Below are positions 23,293 to 28,765 of a DNA stretch of 28,765 bases, piece by piece. Where the stretch lies: positions 1-28,765 of the forward strand of contig JBBQPM010000081.1 in assembly GCA_038217425.1 (NCBI GenBank), written 5' to 3'. Source of the DNA: JAIEPT01 sp038217425. GTDB lineage: Bacteria > Planctomycetota > Planctomycetia > Gemmatales > Gemmataceae. The first letter of the stretch is position 1; every line of letters begins with the position of its first letter. The notes beneath the pieces are model-generated. The model was not told where the DNA came from, did not search any database, and saw only the letters and a list, made by a program, of their open reading frames with translations. The translations under genes were made by a program, and so were the position numbers.

Positions 23293-26200
23293 ATGCGAAT
23301 TGCCTTCATGTTGTTTATCTTGGGTGTCGCTCTGCCCCTCCACGCCAGCGACGCGGGCGTTGATTTCTTCGAAAAGAAGATCCGCCCCGCCCTCGTCGAT
23401 CACTGTTACAAGTGCCATAGCGCCGACGCCAAGAAACTCAAGGGCGGCCTTCGGCTCGACCTCAAGGCGGGCTGGCAGCTCGGCGGCGATTCCGGCAAAC
23501 CCGCCGTCGTTCCCGGCAAGCCCGAGGAGAGCCCGCTCATTCGGGCGATCCGTCACGACAATGCCGACGAGGCGATGCCGCCCAATCAATCGAAGCTCCC
23601 CGCGTACGTGATCGCTGACTTCGTCGCCTGGGTCAAAATGGGAGCGCCCGATCCGCGCGACGGGAATGTCGAGATCAAACGCGTCAAGCAGGACTGGGAG
23701 ACGATCTACGCGGAACGTCTGAAGTGGTGGAGTCTGCAACCGCTCGCCGTCAAGCCGCCGCCCAAGGTCGCCGGGGCGCGGAACGACGTCGATCGCTTCC
23801 TGTTTGCGGCCCTCGCAGCGAAGGGGCTGAAACCCGCGGCCGAGGCGGATCGTCGCACGCTCGCTCGGCGGCTCAGCTTCGCTCTCACGGGGTTGCCGCC
23901 CACGATCGAAACCGTCGACCGCTTCCTCGCGGACACGTCGCCGACCGCGTATGAAGCGCTCGTGCAGACGCTGCTCGCCAGTCCGCATTTCGGCGAACGC
24001 TGGGCCCGGCACTGGATGGACGTCGTCCACTACGCCGACACCCATGGCTACGAATGGGACACGCCCGCCAAGCACGCCTGGCGTTACCGCGATTACCTCA
24101 TCCGCGCCTTCAACGACGACGTCCCCTTCGATCGCATGATCCTCGAACAACTGGCCGGCGATCTGATTTCGCCGCGCTTGCACGACGGCGCCAATGAGGC
24201 GCTCATCGGTCCAATGGCGTTACGGCTCGGCGAACGTCGGCACGGCGACAGCGCCCAGGTCGAAGGCGTCACCCAGGAGACGATGGCCAACATCATCGAC
24301 ACCGTCAGCAAAGGCTTCCTCGCGACCACGGTCGCCTGCGCCCAGTGCCACGATCACAAGCTCGACGCGGTCGGCCAGCGCGATTACTATGCTCTCGCCG
24401 GCGTGTTCATGAGCACGCGCTGGGGCGTTCGTCCGCTCGAAGCGGTCGACGTCAACGAAGCCGTTATTGCCGAGCTTCGGCCTCTCAAGCAGCGCATCCG
24501 CGGCGAACTGGCCAAACGTTGGCTCGGCACGCGCGATGAACTCATCGCCAAACTGCAGGCGCTCCCCGTCCAGGACAAGCCCGGCTTTCCCGAGACGTAC
24601 GCGGCCCTGTACCAACGCATGCGGAAGGCGCCGATCAAGTTCCAGGACTACCTCGAGGAACGCCAGCGCCGCGTGGAAGCGAACAACGCGAATCTCAAAC
24701 TGCTGGCCGACTTCACCGTGGCCAACGGCGCCAAGGACTGGCACTGGGAAGGCGCCGGCATGAAGCATGGCCTCGTGCGCGAAGGCGAGATCGTCATCGC
24801 CGAAACCGGTGACATGGCACTGTCGCAGATTCTGCCCGCGGGGCGGTGGTCGCATGCGTGGTCGCCGCGGTTGGCGGGGGCGTTGCGCAGTCCGCTGCTT
24901 GAAGGCGTTCCGGCCCTCTCGCTTGGGTTCGCCGGCGGCAAGCACGTTGGGCAATCGTTCATTCTCGATCACGCGTTTCATTCCGAACGCATGAAGTTTC
25001 TGAATCAACCGAATGTCGGTTGGCTCACGCTGAGCGCCAACAAGTTCGATACGCTCGAGGGGAGCATCGACAAGATGCCGCGGCGCGTCTATCTCGAACT
25101 GGCAACGAAATCGCTCAACAACTACTTTCCGCCGCGCACGGGTTACGGCGGCGTCACGGAGAGCGACGCGGCCGATCCGCGGTCGTGGTTCGGCCTGACG
25201 CGCGTCTACGCACATCCCGTAGGCAAGCCGCCTATCGATATGCTCGCACGTTTCGCGCCGCTCCTGGCCGGGCAAAGCGACCCCGCGACAAAACTCGCGA
25301 CGGCGCTCCTCGCCGCCGTCGAGCGCTGGGGCCGAGACGCCTGCCGTGCGGAAGACGTGCTGCTTCTGGACGAAGCGTTGCGCGCCGGCTGGCTCGCCAA
25401 CGATCTGAAATCCGAATCGTTGGCGAAATTGGTCGCCGAGTATCGCACGCTCGAGAAGAAGCTGGAACCGGAACGGACTGTCGGTTCCGTGTCCGAATGG
25501 AATGAGGCGCGGAACGAACGCATCGGCATTCGAGGCTCATACACCGACTTCGGCGCCGAGGTTCCGCGCGGCAACATCCGCTTCCTGGGCGGCCCGGTAT
25601 CGCTCAAGAATCCGCATTCCAGCGGCCGACTCGAACTCGCTCAATCCATCGCGTCGCCGAACAATCCGCTGACCGCTCGCGTCTACGTCAATCGCGTCTG
25701 GCTCCACCTCTTCGGCGAAGGCCTGGTCCGCACGCCCGACGACTTCGGCCATCTCGGTCAGGCGCCGACGCATCCGGAACTCCTCGACTATCTCGCCGAC
25801 CGCTTCCTGCGCGAGGGCTGGTCTACCAAGAAACTCGTAACGTTCCTGGTGACCTCGGCCGCCTGGCGCCAGAGCAGCGCCATGAGCAAAGAGGCCTACG
25901 CTGTCGATCCGGAAAATCGCCTGCTGCATCACATGCCGATGCGCCGGCTGGAAGCCGAGGCGATCCGCGACGCGTTGCTTGCCGTCTCCGGCCGGCTCGA
26001 CCCGCAGCTCTTCGGCCCGCCGATCGATCCGTACCGCACGGCCGAGGACGCAGCGAAACGTCTCTTGCGCGGCCCGCTCGACGGCAATGGCCGGCGCAGC
26101 ATCTACACGAAGATGACGCTCATGGAGCCGCCGAGATTTTTGGCGTTGTTCAACCAGCCGATCCCGCGTCTCACCGTCGGCAAGCGCGACGTCTCCGACG

Positions 26201-26484
26201 TCCCCGATCAGGCGCTCGCGCTGCTCAACGACCCGTTCGTCCTGGCCATGGCGAAGCACTGGAGCGAGCGCGAACTGAAAGTCGCCAGGTCGGCGGAGCA
26301 GCGCATCGCCGCGATGTTCACCGCGGCGTTCGCCCGGCCGCCAAGCGGCGCCGAGTCGGCCCGGCTCATGAAGTTCCTGGCCCGCTCCGCCGAGCTTCGC
26401 GGCGCCTCGCTCCAGGCGCCGATTGTTTGGCAAGACCTGGCGCACGCACTCATCAACATGAGGGAGTTCATTTATGTCCCGTAA
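23293..26484 (+). CDS. PSCyt1/DUF1549/DUF1553 (PSD1) protein, exported cytochrome-like (second, longer copy)
   Basis: 1063 aa. Signal peptide MRIAFMLFILGVALPLHA, then PSCyt1 with heme motif CYKCH at 38-42 and GGLRLDL, VPGKPEESPL and MPPNQ segments. DUF1549 follows, with FGERWARHWMDVVHYADTHG and a second CxxCH in CAQCHDHKLD at 349-353. A central region of roughly 200-250 aa (about 480-720), absent from the shorter copy at 11340-13814, contains beta-rich stretches such as GMKHGLVREGEIVIAETG. DUF1553 ends the protein (NPLTARVYVNRVWLHLFGEG, APTHPELLDYLADRF, PDQALALLNDPFV). The stop overlaps the DUF1501 gene by 11 bp, so the two are made together. Same unproven extracytoplasmic role as its paralogue. 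Confidence 0.93.
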   Translation: MRIAFMLFILGVALPLHASDAGVDFFEKKIRPALVDHCYKCHSADAKKLKGGLRLDLKAGWQLGGDSGKPAVVPGKPEESPLIRAIRHDNADEAMPPNQSKLPAYVIADFVAWVKMGAPDPRDGNVEIKRVKQDWETIYAERLKWWSLQPLAVKPPPKVAGARNDVDRFLFAALAAKGLKPAAEADRRTLARRLSFALTGLPPTIETVDRFLADTSPTAYEALVQTLLASPHFGERWARHWMDVVHYADTHGYEWDTPAKHAWRYRDYLIRAFNDDVPFDRMILEQLAGDLISPRLHDGANEALIGPMALRLGERRHGDSAQVEGVTQETMANIIDTVSKGFLATTVACAQCHDHKLDAVGQRDYYALAGVFMSTRWGVRPLEAVDVNEAVIAELRPLKQRIRGELAKRWLGTRDELIAKLQALPVQDKPGFPETYAALYQRMRKAPIKFQDYLEERQRRVEANNANLKLLADFTVANGAKDWHWEGAGMKHGLVREGEIVIAETGDMALSQILPAGRWSHAWSPRLAGALRSPLLEGVPALSLGFAGGKHVGQSFILDHAFHSERMKFLNQPNVGWLTLSANKFDTLEGSIDKMPRRVYLELATKSLNNYFPPRTGYGGVTESDAADPRSWFGLTRVYAHPVGKPPIDMLARFAPLLAGQSDPATKLATALLAAVERWGRDACRAEDVLLLDEALRAGWLANDLKSESLAKLVAEYRTLEKKLEPERTVGSVSEWNEARNERIGIRGSYTDFGAEVPRGNIRFLGGPVSLKNPHSSGRLELAQSIASPNNPLTARVYVNRVWLHLFGEGLVRTPDDFGHLGQAPTHPELLDYLADRFLREGWSTKKLVTFLVTSAAWRQSSAMSKEAYAVDPENRLLHHMPMRRLEAEAIRDALLAVSGRLDPQLFGPPIDPYRTAEDAAKRLLRGPLDGNGRRSIYTKMTLMEPPRFLALFNQPIPRLTVGKRDVSDVPDQALALLNDPFVLAMAKHWSERELKVARSAEQRIAAMFTAAFARPPSGAESARLMKFLARSAELRGASLQAPIVWQDLAHALINMREFIYVP

Positions 26485-27841
26485 CCCTCGCTGCCCCGGC
26501 TTCGCCTCGGCGTTCAATCGGCGCGACTTCCTCCAGCGTTCGAGCATGGGCTTCGGCTGGCTGGCATACCAGGGGCTCGCGCAGCAATGGGCGTCCGCCG
26601 CGACGCATTTCACGCCGCGGGCCAAACGCGTCATCTTTCTCTTCATGGACGGCGGCGTCTCGCACGTCGATTCATTCGACCCCAAGCCCGAACTCGCCAA
26701 GCGCCACGGCCAGCAAGCCGTCTGGCGCGCCGATGCACTTTCGCAAGGCACGAGCGGCAATCGCAAATGGCTGCGAAACCTCTGGGACTTCAAGCAGCGC
26801 GGCCAATCGGGCCTCTGGGTCAGCGATCTCTTCCCGCACATCGCCCGCGTCGCCGACGAGCTGTGCGTCATCCGCTCGCTGGTCGGCGAAAGCCCGCTGC
26901 ACGGCGCCCAGGCGCTGCTCTTGCACACCGGCCGAACCGTCGGCGCCGCCCCCAGCCTCGGGTCCTGGCTCTCCTACGGACTCGGCGCCGTCCATGAGCA
27001 ACTCCCCGGCTACGTGCTGCTCAACAACGACTGGATCCCCAACGGCGGGTTCCAGAACTTCGCCAGCTCGTTCCTCCCCGCGAATCATCAGGCGACCATG
27101 GTCCGCGCGCGCGGCACGCCCGTCGACAACATCGACCGCGCCAGTCCCGCTCCGGTGCAGCGGGCCATGCTCGAACTGCTGAGCGAACAGGACGGCGCCA
27201 TCCGCAACCACGAAATCGCCGCCCACATGCAGACCGCGGTCCCCGAACTTTGCGACATCCAGGGCGAAACCGCCGCCACGCGCCGGCTCTACGGCGTCGA
27301 TCGCCCGAGCGACTTCGAACGCTTCTACGCCTTGCAATGCCTGCGCGCCCGTCGGCTCATCGAAGCAGGCGTCCGCTTCGTCGAAGTGACGTGCCCGCTC
27401 ACACACAACAACAACGCCCCCTGGGATCAGCACGGCCAACTCAAGCTTCGCCATGAGGAAAACGCCCGCATCACCGATCAACCAGTCGCCGCCCTCATCA
27501 CGGATCTGAAGGCCCGCGGCTTGCTGGACGAAACGCTGGTCGTCTGGGCGGGCGAGATGGGCCGCACGCCGCACAGCACGGGGAGCGACGGCCGCGACCA
27601 CCACGTGAGCGGGTACACGATCTTCCTGGCCGGCGGCGGCATCAAAGGCGGGATGACGTTCGGTGCCACGGACGAAATGGGCATGAGCGCAGTGGAGGAT
27701 CGCGTCGACATTCACGACATCCACGCAACGATCTTGCATCAGCTCGGCCTGGACCACGAGCGTTTAATCTTCCGCTTCGGCGGCCGCGACATGCGTCTGA
27801 CGGACGTTCATGGCCGGGTGCTGACGGAGATCGTGAGCTAA
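26474..27841 (+). CDS. DUF1501 family protein, Tat-exported (second copy)
   Basis: 455 aa. Twin-arginine signal NRRDFLQRSSMGFGWLAYQG near residues 16-35. DUF1501 features are in the same order as in the copy at 9732-11177: RVIFLFMDGGVSHVDSFDPKP, WVSDLFPHIARVADELCVIRS, APWDQHG in the middle, WAGEMGRTP, DGRDHHVSGYTIFLAGGG, and the closing LDHERLIFRFGGRDMRLTDVHG. AGGGAG lies 7 nt before the ATG, which is inside the end of the DUF1553-type gene (11-bp overlap), so the pair is translationally coupled. Its substrate is unknown; the fold is sulfatase/alkaline-phosphatase-like. Confidence 0.93.
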   Translation: MSRNPRCPGFASAFNRRDFLQRSSMGFGWLAYQGLAQQWASAATHFTPRAKRVIFLFMDGGVSHVDSFDPKPELAKRHGQQAVWRADALSQGTSGNRKWLRNLWDFKQRGQSGLWVSDLFPHIARVADELCVIRSLVGESPLHGAQALLLHTGRTVGAAPSLGSWLSYGLGAVHEQLPGYVLLNNDWIPNGGFQNFASSFLPANHQATMVRARGTPVDNIDRASPAPVQRAMLELLSEQDGAIRNHEIAAHMQTAVPELCDIQGETAATRRLYGVDRPSDFERFYALQCLRARRLIEAGVRFVEVTCPLTHNNNAPWDQHGQLKLRHEENARITDQPVAALITDLKARGLLDETLVVWAGEMGRTPHSTGSDGRDHHVSGYTIFLAGGGIKGGMTFGATDEMGMSAVEDRVDIHDIHATILHQLGLDHERLIFRFGGRDMRLTDVHGRVLTEIVS

Positions 27842-27851
27842 ATCTGTCGGC

Positions 27852-27880
27852 TTGTTGCAGGCAAAACCAGAAGGTACAAT
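27852..27880 (+). promoter_or_regulatory. Sigma70-type promoter that would give a leaderless transcript
   Basis: TTGTTG (27852-27857) and TACAAT (27875-27880) are spaced by 17 nt. The predicted start of transcription, 6-8 nt after the -10 box, falls on or next to the ATG at 27888, so the mRNA for the DUF433 gene would have little or no 5' leader. The only purine-rich stretch before the ATG, AGAAGG at 27869-27874, is 13 nt away and inside the spacer. Confidence 0.5.
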
Positions 27881-27887
27881 ACGTTCC

Positions 27888-28229
27888 ATGAGCACATCGA
27901 ACCCTACCTGGAAGTACCTGGACCGCAAACCAGGCTCGAACTATCGTCAATTGTTCGTCAAAGGACGCCGTATCGCTGCGCGAACGCTGTACGGCCAGTA
28001 CGCGCGCGACGAGGAACCAATGACGATCGAGGAAATCGCCGTCGATTACGATCTACCCATTGAGGTCGTTCGCGAGGCGATCGCTTACTGTGAGTCCGAT
28101 CCGCCGGAAATCCGGGAAGATTGGGAGCGCGAGGAAGCGAGCATCCGATCGCGGATGAGTGTTCCGGGCAATCGGGACTATGCCCGGCCGAACGATTCGC
28201 CGCAGGGCGTCAACGGATTCGCGCAATGA
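27888..28229 (+). CDS. DUF433 family protein, probable antitoxin
   Basis: 113 aa from the ATG at 27888. DUF433 proteins are small winged-helix-like DNA-binding antitoxins commonly paired with DUF5615 PIN-like proteins. Here the helix-turn-helix part is visible as TIEEIAVDYDLPIEVVREAIAYCESDPPEI at about 46-75, preceded by RRIAARTLYGQYARDEEP. The helical, charged end (REDWEREEASIRSRM) probably contacts the toxin. Its stop overlaps the next start as ATGA. It likely represses its own promoter at 27852-27880, as is usual for such antitoxins. Confidence 0.82.
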   Translation: MSTSNPTWKYLDRKPGSNYRQLFVKGRRIAARTLYGQYARDEEPMTIEEIAVDYDLPIEVVREAIAYCESDPPEIREDWEREEASIRSRMSVPGNRDYARPNDSPQGVNGFAQ

Positions 28230-28588
28230 ATCTTTACCTCGATGAGGATTCCTCATCGCAATTGCTCGCACGGCTGCTTCGAAAAGCAGGCCACGACGTC
28301 CAGACAGCGTTCGATGTAGGCAATTCGGGCATCTCGGACCCGTTGCAATTGGTTCACGCCATCTTGAGCAATCGAACTCTGTTGACTCACAACCACGAAG
28401 ATTTCAGCGAACTCCACGCCCTTGTGGAAATCGCGCGCGGACATCATCCGGGCATTCTGTTAATTCGAAACGACAACCATGCCAAACGTGACGTCAACGA
28501 ATCAGGCATCGTTCGGGCCAATGCCAAGTTGCTGGCATCGGGTGTCGAGATTGCCGATAAGCTGCACATTCTCAACCATTGGCGCTAA
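28226..28588 (+). CDS. DUF5615 PIN-like protein, probable toxin
   Basis: 120 aa. DUF5615 proteins have a PIN-like fold with an N-terminal acidic cluster: LYLDEDSSSQLLARLLRKAGHDVQTAFDVG here, with D6, E7 and D8. The later TLLTHNHEDFSEL (D59) and the HPGILLIRNDN strand are also typical. It is presumed to be an RNase toxin held by the DUF433 protein. The ATG at 28226 is set by the ATGA overlap; the frame is open further upstream but lies within the DUF433 gene. Confidence 0.83.
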   Translation: MNLYLDEDSSSQLLARLLRKAGHDVQTAFDVGNSGISDPLQLVHAILSNRTLLTHNHEDFSELHALVEIARGHHPGILLIRNDNHAKRDVNESGIVRANAKLLASGVEIADKLHILNHWR

Positions 28589-28683
28589 CCCGCTGATAGG
28601 GCGCGCCAATCCTTTCTGGCACAGAATACGGCGATGAGTTAAAAGAGGGGGGTAATCCATATTAACCAAGGAAGGTTCCTCCC

Positions 28684-28765
28684 ATGGCTTTTGCATTGAT
28701 CGCGGCGGAAACGGCTTTTCAGCAGATCGTTTTGGAGCAAGCGTTGAGCTATGCTCAGGAAATGG
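28684..28765 (+). CDS. Start of a gene cut by the window end, function unknown
   Basis: Only 27 codons are present, reading MAFALIAAETAFQQIVLEQA and a few more residues, helical in character. AAGGAAGG at 28668-28675 lies 8 nt before the ATG, a strong ribosome binding site. The 95 bp between it and the DUF5615 stop hold no other gene. No family can be recognised from so short a piece. Confidence 0.5.
   Translation, partial: MAFALIAAETAFQQIVLEQALSYAQEM

Noticed and set aside
25537..26928. 463-aa open frame on the minus strand
   Set aside because: Antisense to the second DUF1553 and DUF1501 genes, which are well recognised and overlap each other in a normal coupled way.

Overview
The window looks like chromosome from a member of the Planctomycetota. 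The base composition is GC-rich. The strongest evidence is two sets of the planctomycete-expanded families DUF1501 (Tat-exported) and PSCyt1/DUF1549/DUF1553 (CxxCH cytochrome-like domain plus PSD1). Supporting evidence is the many exported proteins with N-terminal signal peptides (ThuA-like, M14 peptidase, tandem heavy-metal-associated domains). Gene-end palindromes and an ACAGAG-type inverted repeat fit the same picture. I cannot name the order or genus with confidence. No rRNA, tRNA, CRISPR array, prophage or insertion sequence was seen. Coding density is high: no gap between genes exceeds about 215 bp.

Layout, left to right. 1-6089 is all on the minus strand: recJ ends beside a 20-bp perfect hairpin; next come a PIN toxin/antitoxin pair, a Cys/Met-metabolism PLP enzyme, and a compact modABC molybdate-type ABC transporter operon. 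6167-9517 (minus) is one very long gene for an exported caspase-like (C14) protein with a long, probably TPR-like helical region. 9732-13814 (minus) is a DUF1553-type gene followed by a DUF1501 gene, with a near-perfect inverted repeat between them and a good sigma70-type promoter upstream. 13978-16415 (minus) is a two-gene unit: an exported Cys-rich-tailed protein of unknown function and a membrane-anchored protein with two ModA-like domains in tandem. 16495-17364 (minus) is a stand-alone ThuA-like gene with its own promoter. 17522-19715 (minus) pairs an exported thioredoxin-fold (CPPC) protein with an exported tandem HMA protein, closed by a textbook terminator.

From 19873 everything runs on the plus strand: an M14 zinc carboxypeptidase with a C-terminal amidotransferase-like domain; a second PIN toxin/antitoxin pair; a longer DUF1553-type gene overlapping a second DUF1501 gene; a DUF433/DUF5615 toxin-antitoxin-like pair behind a promoter that would give a leaderless transcript; and the first 27 codons of a gene cut by the window end.

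The divergent point at 19716-19872 separates the two halves. Many products are predicted to act outside the cytoplasm: the cytochrome-like and DUF1501 proteins, ModA, the tandem binding protein, the HMA and CPPC proteins, ThuA, the peptidase and the caspase-like protein. The least explained parts are the tandem ModA-like/Cys-rich pair (13978-16415), the exported caspase-like giant (6167-9517) and the H-x-C-C-G-x-C double HMA protein (17522-18043).
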